Source of the DNA: Lachnospiraceae bacterium
Lineage (GTDB): Bacteria; Bacillota; Clostridia; Lachnospirales; Lachnospiraceae
Assembly (NCBI GenBank): GCA_021200995.1
Contig: JAJQFS010000027.1
Span: 1-64,000, forward strand
Direction: 5' to 3'
DNA length: 64,000 nucleotides
Of the stretch, positions 9,678 to 18,329 are shown piece after piece. The position numbers were made by a program, and so were the translations under genes. Position 1 is the first letter of the stretch. Each line of letters starts with the position of its first letter. A model generated the notes under the pieces. It searched no databases, had not been told where the DNA came from, and saw only the letters and a list, made by a program, of their open reading frames with translations.

Positions 9678-12464
9678 CAGATCAATGAACTCCTGGGCAC
9701 CGACTACCGTCCCTTCAATTATTATGGAGCTCCGGACGCGACCGAGGTCATCATTGCCATGGGCTCCGTCTGCGACGCGGCTGAGGAGATTGTGGATTAC
9801 CTCAATGCGAAGGGCTTAAAGACTGGCATCGTGGAGGTCCACCTGTATCGTCCCTTCAGTGTGAAATATCTCCTGGACGTTCTGCCGAAGACCGTGAAAA
9901 AGATCGCTGTTTTAGACAGAACCAAGGAACCCGGCGGCGTAGGCGAGCCGTTGTATCTGGATATAGTCAGCGCTCTGAAAGGCACTGAATTTGACTCTTG
10001 CTTTGTCTGCGGCGGCCGTTACGGCCTGGGCAGCAAGGATACGCAGCCCTGGGACATTCTGGCGGTTTACGAGAACATGCAGAGCGAGAATCCGAAAAAG
10101 GAGTTCACCATCTCCATCAACGACGATGTGACGCACCTGTCCCTGACAGCGTCCCACAAACCGGATGTGGCGCCGGCCGGCACGAAGGCCTGCAAATTCT
10201 GGGGTCTGGGCGCGGACGGCACCGTGGGCGCGAATAAAAACTCCGTCAAAATCATCGGCGACCACACGGATAAATATGTACAGGCTTATTTCCAGTATGA
10301 TTCTAAAAAATCCGGCGGCACGACGATTTCCCACCTGCGTTTCGGAGACACGCCGATCAAGAGTACCTATTATGTCATGCAGGCGGACTTTGTGGCCTGC
10401 CACAACTCCGCTTACTTAAAGAAATTTGAGATGGTGCAGGACGTCAAGCCTGGCGGCTTCTTCCTGCTCAACTGCAGCTGGACGGGGAAGGAGCTGGAAG
10501 ACCATTTGCCCGCCGCTGTGAAGCGCTATATCGCGGAGAATGATATCCAGTTCTACACCTGTGACGCCGTGAAATACGCCAAACAGGTGGGCCTGGGCGC
10601 ACGCCGCACCAACACCGTGCTGCAGGCCGCGTTCTTTAAGCTGGCGGATATCATTCCGGTGGACGACGCCGTCCGCTACATGAAGGAAGCCATTGTACAC
10701 AGCTATTCCAGTAAGGGCCAGAATATCGTGGATATGAACTGCGCGGCCGTGGACGCCGGCATTCAGAATGTCTGCAAAGTGGACGTCCCCGAGAGCTGGA
10801 AGTACGCGCAGGATGAGGAAGCAAAAGCGCCGCTTGTCGGACGCGATGAGCAGACTACCGCTTACTTAAATGACGTCCTGGTGCCGATGAATACCCTGAC
10901 GGGCGACCGGGTGCCGGTTTCCACTTTCCTGGCAACCGCAGATGGTTCTCTTCCGTCCGGTACGGCAGCCTTCGAGAAGCGCGGGATCGCCGCGGAAGTG
11001 CCTGTCTGGGATCCCGGGAAGTGCAAGCAGTGCAACTGGTGCGCGACCGTCTGCCCGCACGGCGTGATCCGTCCCTTTGCCCTCAATCAGGAGGAAGCCG
11101 CAAATGTGGACGGCGCGGTGGAGATGAAGAACGGCAAGGGCCTGAAATATACCATCGGTATCTCTGCACTTGACTGCACCGGCTGCGGTTCCTGCGTACA
11201 GATGTGCCCGGCAAGAGAGAAAGCCCTTACCATGGTGCCGGTTTCCGACGAATACGTGGAGAGCGCGCAGAAGAAGTACGATTATCTCTTTGCGGAGACT
11301 TCCTTAAAAGAGGTTCCGTTCAGACAGGATACCATCAAGGGCCTTCAGTATAAACAGCCGCTGTTGGAGTTCTCCGGCGCTTGCCCGGGCTGCGGCGAGT
11401 CTCCATATGCGAAGATGGTCACCCAGCTCTTCGGCGACAGAATGTACATTGCCAATGCCACCGGCTGCTCCTCCATCTGGGGCTGCTCGGTACCCAGCAC
11501 GCCTTACACGGTCAACCGCGAGGGACACGGCCCTGCCTGGGCAAATTCCCTCTTTGAGGACAACGCGGAGTTCGGCCTTGGCATGCGGATTTCCGTGGAC
11601 GCGAGAAGAGCGGAGTTAAAGAGCGCGGTATCCAGACTGACTTCCATCCCGGCCGCACAGAAGTGGCTGGAAGTGATGGAGGATTCTAATCAGTCTAAGC
11701 CCGCGGGCGAAGCGCTCCTTAAGGAATGTGAGAAGATCGCGGAGGCCAACATGGACGCGAAGTTTGTGGTGGATAACGCTGACATGCTACCGAAACCGTC
11801 CATGTGGATCTTCGGTGGTGACGGATGGGCCTATGACATCGGATACGGCGGCCTGGATCACGTCCTGGCCAGCGGCAGAAATGTCAATGTCCTCGTCTTC
11901 GATACCGAGGTTTACTCCAATACCGGCGGTCAGAGCTCCAAGGCCACGCCCATGGGCGCGGTGGCGGCGTTCGCTTCCTCTGGCAAGGCGGTCAAGAAAA
12001 AGAGCCTGGCGGACATCATGATGAGCTACGGCTACATTTATGTGGCGCAGGTGGCCATGGGAGCCAACCCGGAGCAGACCCTGCGGGCTCTGAAGGAGGC
12101 CGAGGCCTACAACGGACCGTCCCTGGTCATCGCTTACGCACCCTGCATCAACCACGGCCTGAAAGCAGGCATGAACAAGTCCATGGAGGAAATGCGTCAG
12201 GCGGTGCGCTGCGGCTACTGGAACCTGCTGCGCTACAATCCTGACCTGGCCGCGAAGGGTGAAAACCCGCTGTCTGTCGACTCCGCTGCGTCTCTTGGCG
12301 ATTACAGGAAGTTCATGATGGGCGAGGTCCGGTTCAATTCTCTGAAACTGAAATTCCCGGATCGCGCGGAGGAGCTGTTCACGCGTGCCGAGACCGGCGC
12401 GGAGGAGCGTTATGCTTCCTTAGTCAGCCGACAGAGGAACTTCGAGCAAGGAGGAAAGTCATGA
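9678..12464 (+). CDS. nifJ: Pyruvate:ferredoxin oxidoreductase, remaining 928 codons (same frame)
   Basis: Continuation of nifJ after the amber codon. It carries domain II (YYGAPDATEVIIAMGSVCDA), the CoA-binding part, a 2x[4Fe-4S] ferredoxin-like insert (CKQCNWCATVCPHG; CTGCGSCVQMCPA), and the TPP-binding C-terminal domain with the cysteines of the proximal cluster (SGACPGCGESPYAKM, ATGCSSIW) and GGDGWAYDIGYGGLDHVL. If not read through from upstream, the first ATG in frame is at 9759 without a convincing ribosome-binding site, and that product would lack domain I and be inactive. The lack of any other damage over 2.7 kb argues for a recent event or continued expression. The stop TGA overlaps the next gene's ATG at 12461. 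Confidence 0.93.
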   Translation, partial: QINELLGTDYRPFNYYGAPDATEVIIAMGSVCDAAEEIVDYLNAKGLKTGIVEVHLYRPFSVKYLLDVLPKTVKKIAVLDRTKEPGGVGEPLYLDIVSALKGTEFDSCFVCGGRYGLGSKDTQPWDILAVYENMQSENPKKEFTISINDDVTHLSLTASHKPDVAPAGTKACKFWGLGADGTVGANKNSVKIIGDHTDKYVQAYFQYDSKKSGGTTISHLRFGDTPIKSTYYVMQADFVACHNSAYLKKFEMVQDVKPGGFFLLNCSWTGKELEDHLPAAVKRYIAENDIQFYTCDAVKYAKQVGLGARRTNTVLQAAFFKLADIIPVDDAVRYMKEAIVHSYSSKGQNIVDMNCAAVDAGIQNVCKVDVPESWKYAQDEEAKAPLVGRDEQTTAYLNDVLVPMNTLTGDRVPVSTFLATADGSLPSGTAAFEKRGIAAEVPVWDPGKCKQCNWCATVCPHGVIRPFALNQEEAANVDGAVEMKNGKGLKYTIGISALDCTGCGSCVQMCPAREKALTMVPVSDEYVESAQKKYDYLFAETSLKEVPFRQDTIKGLQYKQPLLEFSGACPGCGESPYAKMVTQLFGDRMYIANATGCSSIWGCSVPSTPYTVNREGHGPAWANSLFEDNAEFGLGMRISVDARRAELKSAVSRLTSIPAAQKWLEVMEDSNQSKPAGEALLKECEKIAEANMDAKFVVDNADMLPKPSMWIFGGDGWAYDIGYGGLDHVLASGRNVNVLVFDTEVYSNTGGQSSKATPMGAVAAFASSGKAVKKKSLADIMMSYGYIYVAQVAMGANPEQTLRALKEAEAYNGPSLVIAYAPCINHGLKAGMNKSMEEMRQAVRCGYWNLLRYNPDLAAKGENPLSVDSAASLGDYRKFMMGEVRFNSLKLKFPDRAEELFTRAETGAEERYASLVSRQRNFEQGGKS

Positions 12465-13927
12465 TTAATTATGATAGAAAAAGAAATCCGCAGCCGACGC
12501 AGAAGCCCGAAATCCGCAGCACCAACTTTGAGGAGGCCAGCGGGAACTATACGAAAGAGCAGGCAGTTGCCGAGGCGATGAGATGCTTTAACTGCCGTGA
12601 ACACCCGTGCATGGAGGCTTGCCCTACCTCTCAGCGGATTCCGGAGTTTATCGCGTGCGTAGCGCGCGGCGAGTTTGAGGCGGCGTACGAGATCATTCGA
12701 ACGCGCAGCTGTATGCCGGCCATCTGCGGCCGCGTCTGCCCGCAGGAGCGCCAGTGCGAGGGCCACTGCACCAGAGGCAACAAGGGCGAGGCGGTGAAGA
12801 TCGGCGCGTTGGAGCGCTTTGTGGCGGACTGGCATGAGAAAAATGTAAAATCCGCGGACGCGGAGCAGACCTCTGCGGCAGCAGAACAGCTTACTTCTGC
12901 AGCGGAGGAGGGGCTGGCTGATGTGAAAACTGCTGCAGGCAGCTGCGGCGTGGTTGCCATCGTAGGCACCGGCCCTGCAGGCTTAGCCTGCGCGGAGTCT
13001 CTTATTTCCAGGGGCTACGCGGTAACCGTCTACGACGCCCTGGATCGCCCGGGCGGTGTTCTGACCTACGGTATCCCGCAGTTTCGTCTGCCGGGCCCGG
13101 TTGTACAAAACCTGATCGGGGATTTAAAGACCGCCGGTGTGGAATTCCGCATGAATACCTGGGTCGGTGAGGATGTGACGGTGGAGGGCCTGTTGTCCGA
13201 CGGATATGACGCCGTGTTTATCGGCGTCGGTGCGGAAAAGCGCAACACCCTCGATATCCCCAACATCGACGCACTGCAGGTGGTCAGCGCGTATGACTAT
13301 CTGGCGCAGATCAATGCCTCGGTTGAGGGACTGGGTGAAGTGGAGCCCGCTTTGAAAGAAGCGAAGCATGTCGTCATCGTCGGCGCGGGCAATGTGAGCA
13401 TGGATGTCTCCCACTCGGCAAAGCGTATGGGCGCCGAGAGCATGACCATCGTGTACCACCGCAGCGTTGCGGATTCCGCCGCCACCATCGAGGAGCTGAC
13501 ACAGGCGCAGGAAGAGGGCGTTACACTATGTGAATACGCCGCTCCCGCAGCCATTCTGACGGATGAGACCGGAAACGTGACCGGCATTGAGTGCCTGAAA
13601 ACCGTTCCCGGCCAGCCGGATGAGAGCGGCAGGCGCGCACCTGTTCTCGTGGAAGGCAGCAACTTTGTCGTCCCGGCGGATCTGATCATCCTGGCGCTGG
13701 GCGCAAAGCCGGAGGGCAGCGTCTTCGGTGCCGAGGAGCAGGAAATGATGTCGGACCGCGGCGTGGTCGCGGCCAACGAAGACGGGGAAACCCGCCATCC
13801 GGGCGTCTTCGCGGGCGGCGACGCTGTCATCGGCGCGGCCACTGTGGTAAAAGCCATGAAGGGTGGCCGGACCGCGGCGGAGAGTATTGACGAGTATGTC
13901 AAAGCGAAATACGCTTCCGCCTCATAA
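12461..13927 (+). CDS. GltD/NfnB-like NAD(P)-dependent flavin oxidoreductase
   Basis: A 488-residue relative of the glutamate synthase small subunit and of NfnB. The N-terminal part has Fe-S ligands (CFNCREHPCMEACPTSQRIP; RTRSCMPAICGRVCPQERQC). A low-complexity Ala/Glu linker follows (about residues 127-160). Next are an FAD-binding Rossmann motif (VVAIVGTGPAGLACAESL) and an NAD(P)-binding one (HVVIVGAGNVSMDV), then the C-terminal GVFAGGDAVIGAATVVKAMK flavin-binding stretch. It overlaps nifJ by four bases after gcaaggaggaaagtc. The context suggests it passes electrons between reduced ferredoxin and NAD(P)H. Whether it is a bona fide transhydrogenase subunit is unknown, as no NfnA is adjacent. 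Confidence 0.9.
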   Translation: MINYDRKRNPQPTQKPEIRSTNFEEASGNYTKEQAVAEAMRCFNCREHPCMEACPTSQRIPEFIACVARGEFEAAYEIIRTRSCMPAICGRVCPQERQCEGHCTRGNKGEAVKIGALERFVADWHEKNVKSADAEQTSAAAEQLTSAAEEGLADVKTAAGSCGVVAIVGTGPAGLACAESLISRGYAVTVYDALDRPGGVLTYGIPQFRLPGPVVQNLIGDLKTAGVEFRMNTWVGEDVTVEGLLSDGYDAVFIGVGAEKRNTLDIPNIDALQVVSAYDYLAQINASVEGLGEVEPALKEAKHVVIVGAGNVSMDVSHSAKRMGAESMTIVYHRSVADSAATIEELTQAQEEGVTLCEYAAPAAILTDETGNVTGIECLKTVPGQPDESGRRAPVLVEGSNFVVPADLIILALGAKPEGSVFGAEEQEMMSDRGVVAANEDGETRHPGVFAGGDAVIGAATVVKAMKGGRTAAESIDEYVKAKYASAS

Positions 13928-14013
13928 AGAGCGGTCAATGCTTTAAAGAACAGGAAATGTCGTTAAGCGCAGCAAAAGTGATAAAGAGCAGTAAATTTCA
14001 TTTCATGAACAGG

Positions 14014-14043
14014 GCAGGCAGATTCGTAAAAGGATCAGCCTGC
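14014..14043 (+). terminator. Hairpin after the redox operon
   Basis: The arms gcaggcagat and atcagcctgc pair with one mismatch around a 10-base loop. It lies about 90 bases past the GltD-like stop and 30 bases before the convergent DUF2442 gene. The T tract is poor. Confidence 0.5.
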
Positions 14044-14074
14044 CTGTATATTGTTAAGGAAAAGATTCACATCC

Positions 14075-14890
14075 TTACTGCCAGTTCCGTTTCAGAACCT
14101 CGCTTTTCAGTAAAAGGGTGCTTCGGGGAGTTGCCTTGACGGGATGCAGCTTTCCGCGTTTGATCAGGTCGTTGATGTTCTGCCTGGAACAGTCGAGGAT
14201 CTGCGCCGCTTCGCTGGCATTGATGATACGCTGTGCTGCGAAGGCACGAAAGTCCTCCATCCTCAGAGGAACTCTTTCCCCGTATTGATATAAAATATAG
14301 TCCGGAATGCTCAGATTTTCATCCCAGGCGACGCCATGCCCACCTGTTTCCATGCACACACAGTCAAACAGATCGCTTCTTTTTAGTAAAACGGAAAACC
14401 GATCATGCTCATGAAACCAGGCGGTCAGATCGCAGGTGCGCACCATCCCGTCCCGAAAAAAAACGAGCAGGGTATTATGCCCCAGAGAAATCACGTCCTC
14501 GATCCTTTTGGCAAAGCGTCCCTGTATCTGCGGCGGCAGTTCCTGCTCCTTTACAGGGAAAAGACGGTAATCATCCTGCGCGCACCTGCCCATGGAGAGC
14601 AAAAGCAGCTCGTACTCATCGTATTCTTTCAGACCGTTATCCTTCAGGATCTGCCCTATATTCTGACGGTCCGGAGGAACGATCCGCTGCTGTACCCACA
14701 CCCTGCTCCAGTAGGAATTGACTGTCTTTTCTCCTTTTTTGGCAAAGGAGGATAAAATCAGCGGGGTCTCCCACTCGTCGGCCTGATCAGGAAGTTCGAT
14801 GTAAAAACGTTTCTCTGTTTCATAATAGAGAAGCCAGGCCAGATCCTTCTGCATTTCTGTGCTTTCACTCCTGATTGCGAATATTTTCAT
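14075..14890 (-). CDS. DUF2442-like protein with C-terminal helix-turn-helix (HipA partner)
   Basis: A 271-residue protein. The middle (about residues 140-205) matches the DUF2442 pattern: a beta-rich piece with LVFFRDGMVRTCDL and GGHGVAWDENLSIPDYILY. The C-terminus (about 215-262) is a MerR/excisionase-type HTH (INASEAAQILDCSRQNINDL IKRG). The N-terminal 100 residues (MKIFAIRSES ... YYETEKRFYIELPD) are not a domain I can name. It is encoded downstream of and overlapping the HipA-like kinase by 26 bases, so the pair is translationally coupled. Start 14890 is preferred on homologue-like sequence; 14854 or 14896 are alternatives. By analogy with HipB/HipA it could be the DNA-binding partner, but gene order is reversed and this is inference. 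Confidence 0.72.
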   Translation of the reverse strand: MKIFAIRSESTEMQKDLAWLLYYETEKRFYIELPDQADEWETPLILSSFAKKGEKTVNSYWSRVWVQQRIVPPDRQNIGQILKDNGLKEYDEYELLLLSMGRCAQDDYRLFPVKEQELPPQIQGRFAKRIEDVISLGHNTLLVFFRDGMVRTCDLTAWFHEHDRFSVLLKRSDLFDCVCMETGGHGVAWDENLSIPDYILYQYGERVPLRMEDFRAFAAQRIINASEAAQILDCSRQNINDLIKRGKLHPVKATPRSTLLLKSEVLKRNWQ

Positions 14891-15689
14891 ATACATACCA
14901 CCGTTTCAGGATCATATCCCATATTTTATTTTGCAGATTTTGGGAAATCACATCTTCCAGGTCCTGCATGAGAATATCTTTGTATGCTGGCAACAGCTGA
15001 TTCAGCTTCGGAAACTGTCCTGCCGGTATCAGCTTCAGGTTTTCGAAGGTTGACCGGGAGCCAAGCCAGGTGTTGGTAAGCTTATCTTCCATGACATCAC
15101 AGGCCGTAACCTGTTCGTCCGTCAGGCAATTGAACAGCAAAGACAATCCGTGATCAAAAAGCGGAGCCAGGCGGATGGAATGATTCCTGCTGTCGCGAAG
15201 TACCTCAATATTCGCGCCGTGACGATCCCGGTTCAGGATTAGATAATCGACAGCAAACATGGTATAGAGATAGTCTGCCCAGCCATTGCGGATACAAAAA
15301 TCCAGAGGCGTTTCTCCCTTCTGGTGCTCACTGTCATAGTAGACATCCAGGGCAACCTTACTTTCCCCTTGTCTCTTGAAATCCTGTGAAGCACAGAGAA
15401 ATACCTCCTGCCGCCGTTCCTGAATCAGGACGTCCGCGTGAATCAGTTGATAATGCAGGTGCTCAACGCCCAGTATCGTGAGCAGGCGGTCCACAATCAG
15501 CTCGTTTACACATTCATGACCGATTACACCACGCACATTGTCGTAATTGGAAAGCTTGTAATAAGTTTTTTTCCCGCCCAGCTCAGAGTATGCTTTCAGG
15601 AATGATCCGGCTGTCCCGGAGGAGTTCCGGGTCCTGGTCCAGGATAAATAGGTGAGATCCTGTTTTTCGGTTATGATATCTTTTTGCAT
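14865..15689 (-). CDS. HipA-like serine/threonine kinase
   Basis: A 274-residue protein with the C-terminal catalytic signature of HipA-family kinases: NRDRHGAN at 153-160 (catalytic Asp and Asn) and LFDHG at 177-181 (metal-binding Asp). It lacks the N-terminal HipA_N subdomain and is much shorter than E. coli HipA (440), so it belongs with the compact HipA-like kinases. The phosphate-binding loop may lie near RNSSGTAGSFLKAY. HipA phosphorylates glutamyl-tRNA synthetase; the substrate here is unknown. The start follows aggaggtttttt. The gene has its own promoter overlapped by a near-palindrome. Confidence 0.78.
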   Translation of the reverse strand: MQKDIITEKQDLTYLSWTRTRNSSGTAGSFLKAYSELGGKKTYYKLSNYDNVRGVIGHECVNELIVDRLLTILGVEHLHYQLIHADVLIQERRQEVFLCASQDFKRQGESKVALDVYYDSEHQKGETPLDFCIRNGWADYLYTMFAVDYLILNRDRHGANIEVLRDSRNHSIRLAPLFDHGLSLLFNCLTDEQVTACDVMEDKLTNTWLGSRSTFENLKLIPAGQFPKLNQLLPAYKDILMQDLEDVISQNLQNKIWDMILKRWYVYENIRNQE

Positions 15690-15707
15690 AAAAAACCTCC
15701 TGGAAAT

Positions 15708-15737
15708 AGTATATTCATCAACTTGTCATATGTCAAG
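15708..15737 (-). promoter_or_regulatory. Promoter and likely operator of the HipA-like module
   Basis: On the minus strand TTGACA (complement of 15731-15736) and TATACT (complement of 15708-15713) are spaced by 17. The -35 box lies inside the near-palindrome cttgtcatatgtcaag (15722-15737, 14 of 16 symmetric), a natural site for autorepression by the HTH partner. Confidence 0.65.
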
Positions 15738-15784
15738 CTTGATCCACAACAATTAATCTCTTTACTCAATGCGAAGATTAAAAA

Positions 15785-15822
15785 AAGGCGTATCACTCTT
15801 TTCACAAAAGTGATACGCCTTA
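15785..15822 (-). terminator. GGCGTATC hairpin, copy 2 (terminator of the HEAT-repeat gene)
   Basis: The arms aaggcgtatcactctttt and aaaagtgatacgcctt form a 16-bp stem with a 2-base bulge. On the minus strand it is followed by seven T, 15 bases after the HEAT-repeat gene's stop. Confidence 0.8.
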
Positions 15823-15836
15823 TAAAAGTGATGTAT

Positions 15837-16178
15837 TTAGTCCGCTCCGCCTGTCCTTGCCTCGATCTTCGCAAGCGCTTCCCTGATTGCGGCGACCACG
15901 CCTGCATCCTTTTCCTGGGAGAGAAGTAAGCGAAGATGCGTTTCCACGTAGCTGTCTCCCGAAAGACCGAGGGATGTGACAATCGCCTTGCGGATTTCCG
16001 GATCCGGATCCTCAATCATGCGGATCAGAATATTCTGTGAATCCTCTGTCAGCGGAATCTTTCCCAGCCCTTCGATCGCGGCCAGGCGAACCTCCTTATC
16101 CTTGTCCTGCGCCATTGCGGCGAGTTTGTCTGTTTTTCCTTTTTCTACAAGCTTTTCTACCTTTTCAATTTTTCCCAT
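15837..16178 (-). CDS. Small HEAT-repeat protein
   Basis: A 113-residue protein made of a short Lys/Glu-rich N-terminal helix (MGKIEKVEKLVEKGKTDKLA) and about three HEAT-like helical repeats (KEVRLAAIEGLGKI; PEIRKAIVTSLGLSG; AGVVAAIREALAKIEARTGG). Such repeats form protein-protein interaction surfaces; the partner is unknown. The start at 16178 follows aaaggatgttcgtt. Longer frames upstream run through the promoter. It is monocistronic, ending at the copy-2 hairpin. Confidence 0.78.
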   Translation of the reverse strand: MGKIEKVEKLVEKGKTDKLAAMAQDKDKEVRLAAIEGLGKIPLTEDSQNILIRMIEDPDPEIRKAIVTSLGLSGDSYVETHLRLLLSQEKDAGVVAAIREALAKIEARTGGAD

Positions 16179-16223
16179 AACGAACATCCTTTCTTTGGTA
16201 AATAACCGGCATTTGTTATAGAA

Positions 16224-16252
16224 AAGATAGCACATCCATATGTTGCAGTCAA
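16224..16252 (-). promoter_or_regulatory. Promoter of the HEAT-repeat gene
   Basis: On the minus strand TTGACT (complement of 16247-16252) and TATCTT (complement of 16224-16229) have a 17-base spacer. Confidence 0.6.
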
Positions 16253-16414
16253 GGAGGCACACATTAATTTCATTGAAATTTCATTTCTGAAATTTATATT
16301 TTATATTCGTAGTAACTGAAAGTTCAGAAACTTCTAAAAAACAGTTGAAATAATTCTAAAAATGTTATAAACTGACGTAGATGTTTTTACACTGTATCAC
16401 GAGGGCGTGGAATT

Positions 16415-16440
16415 TCCGGCAGAGATTCCACGTTTTTTGC
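16415..16440 (+). terminator. Terminator-like hairpin in the symporter leader
   Basis: cgtggaat/attccacg (8 bp) is followed by six T, about 115 bases before the AGCS start codon. It could be an attenuator of that gene. The rest of 16263-16553 is AT-rich with no gene; no riboswitch class is recognisable. Confidence 0.55.
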
Positions 16441-16553
16441 GCTGAAAAAGACGATTCACTGACTGCATGGAGAAGCGCGGCCTCATGATACCGCCAACCG
16501 TTCGAAAATGACATTATCGGACGGAGTATCAGCGAAAGCGAGAGGAGTTTATT

Positions 16554-18056
16554 ATGCTACAGATTGTTGAACAGGTAAACGGAGCGATTAACAGCGTCGT
16601 ATGGGGACCGCCCATGCTGGTGTTGATGATCGTGGTAGGCGTGCTGATGACCATCCTGACAGGGGTGTTCCAGTTCAGTCATTTCGGTCACTGGATGAAA
16701 AACACCATCGGCGCGATTTTTAAGGATAAGGAGGTCGTGGGTCATACGACGGACAAATCGATCTCCCAGTTCCAGAGTCTGTGCACCGCGCTGGCAGCCA
16801 CAGTGGGAACCGGCAATATCGTGGGTGTGGCTGGCGCGATCATGACCGGCGGTCCGGGCGCGGTCTTCTGGATGTGGTTCATGGCGATTTTCTCCATGAT
16901 GACCAACTATTCCGAGAATGTGCTGGGCATTTTTTACCGGCGCAAAAACAGCCAGGGTGAGTGGTCCGGCGGTGCCATGTATTACCTGCGCGACGGCCTG
17001 GGCGCGAAAAAGGGCTGCAAAACCATTGGTTCCGTGCTGGCGGTGCTCTTTTCCATCTTCTGCTTCCTGGCTTCCTTCGGCATCGGTAATATGACGCAGG
17101 TCAATTCCATCGCCGGCAATATGAAGTCCGCCTTCGGCGTACCGGCCTGGGTGACGGGCCTGGTGGTGATGATCGTCGCGGGTCTGGTAATTGTGGGCGG
17201 TTTAAAGAGAATTGCTTCCGTGACGGAGAAAATCGTGCCTTTCATGGTGATTCTGCATATGATTGGTTCTATCGTTATCCTGATTACCAACATCACCATG
17301 GTACCGGCGGTTTTCGTATCTATCTTTAAGAGCGCATTCGGTCTGAAAGCGGTCGGCGGCGGTATCGTCGGTTATGGTCTGAAACAGGCGGTTGTCATGG
17401 GCATGAAGCGCGGCGTCTTTTCCAATGAGGCCGGCCTTGGCTCTTCCGTCATGGTACACTCCAACTCCAACGTAAAGGAGCCGGTGCGGCAGGGCATGTG
17501 GGGCATCTTTGAGGTGTTCGCGGACACGATTATTGTCTGTACACTGACCGCGTTTACGGTGCTTTCCTCCGGCTTGGTGGATTTAGAGACCGGCGAGACG
17601 CTGGCGGAATACGGCGGCACGGTGCTGTCCAACTCCAATCTGGTGGGAACCGCGTTCTCTTTGCATTTCGGCATAGCGGGTTCCGGTTTTGTGGCGATTG
17701 CCATTGCGCTCTTTGCGTTTTCAACGGTTCTTGGCTGGAGCCATTACGGAACAAAGGCCTGTGAGTATTTATTCAAAGAAAAGGCCACCATGGTTTACAG
17801 AATCATCTTCGTGGTTGCGATTTTCGGCGGCGCGGTGATGGGCGATAACCTGGCCTGGGACATCGCGGATACCTTAAACGGTCTGATGGCGTTGCCCAAC
17901 CTGATCGGCGTGCTGGTGCTCTCCCCGATTGTGGCGAAGATCACGAAAAACTACGTTGACCGCAAAATCAAGGGCAAGGACATTAAGCCCATGCTTTCCA
18001 ACTTCCCTGACATCCAGGCGGAGCATGCCGCCGCGGTGAAAAAAGGCGCGGAGTAA
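16554..18056 (+). CDS. Alanine/glycine:cation symporter (AGCS family)
   Basis: A 500-residue inner-membrane transporter that imports alanine or glycine with Na+. It has about ten to eleven hydrophobic spans. The AGCS signature region is clear: TALAATVGTGNIVGVAGAI and GPGAVFWMWFMAIFSMMTNY near residues 78-120, GGAMYYL, and FSNEAGLGSSVMVHS near 285-300. The start follows gcgagaggagtttatt. The C-terminal tail is Lys-rich and cytoplasmic. Substrate choice between alanine and glycine cannot be read from sequence. Confidence 0.93.
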   Translation: MLQIVEQVNGAINSVVWGPPMLVLMIVVGVLMTILTGVFQFSHFGHWMKNTIGAIFKDKEVVGHTTDKSISQFQSLCTALAATVGTGNIVGVAGAIMTGGPGAVFWMWFMAIFSMMTNYSENVLGIFYRRKNSQGEWSGGAMYYLRDGLGAKKGCKTIGSVLAVLFSIFCFLASFGIGNMTQVNSIAGNMKSAFGVPAWVTGLVVMIVAGLVIVGGLKRIASVTEKIVPFMVILHMIGSIVILITNITMVPAVFVSIFKSAFGLKAVGGGIVGYGLKQAVVMGMKRGVFSNEAGLGSSVMVHSNSNVKEPVRQGMWGIFEVFADTIIVCTLTAFTVLSSGLVDLETGETLAEYGGTVLSNSNLVGTAFSLHFGIAGSGFVAIAIALFAFSTVLGWSHYGTKACEYLFKEKATMVYRIIFVVAIFGGAVMGDNLAWDIADTLNGLMALPNLIGVLVLSPIVAKITKNYVDRKIKGKDIKPMLSNFPDIQAEHAAAVKKGAE

Positions 18057-18081
18057 GGCTGCGAAGTACATAGAAATAGAA

Positions 18082-18126
18082 AAATCCGGCGCGAGTACCT
18101 GCGGGTGCTTTACACCGGATTTTTTG
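18082..18126 (+). terminator. Terminator of the AGCS gene
   Basis: aaatccggcg pairs with caccggattt around an internal loop, followed by a run of T, 25 bases past the stop. Confidence 0.75.
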
Positions 18127-18146
18127 TTTTCCCAAAAAAGTATGCG

Positions 18147-18175
18147 TTGACGGTCCTGCGCGTATAAGATATGAT
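18147..18175 (+). promoter_or_regulatory. Promoter of the ZIP transporter gene
   Basis: TTGACG at 18147-18152, a 17-base spacer, then TATGAT at 18170-18175. A leader of about 150 bases precedes the start codon. Confidence 0.6.
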
Positions 18176-18329
18176 GTGTATGCGGCAGCCGCGCCTGTAA
18201 ATATGCACGGTATGTCATAATTTGCATAAAATATAGTAAATGATTTCATGCGTCAGAGGCGGGAATCTGCTCAGGACCCCGGCCATGATTTGAAAGTGAA
18301 GAATAAAAATAAAGAGGATCGTATAAATA

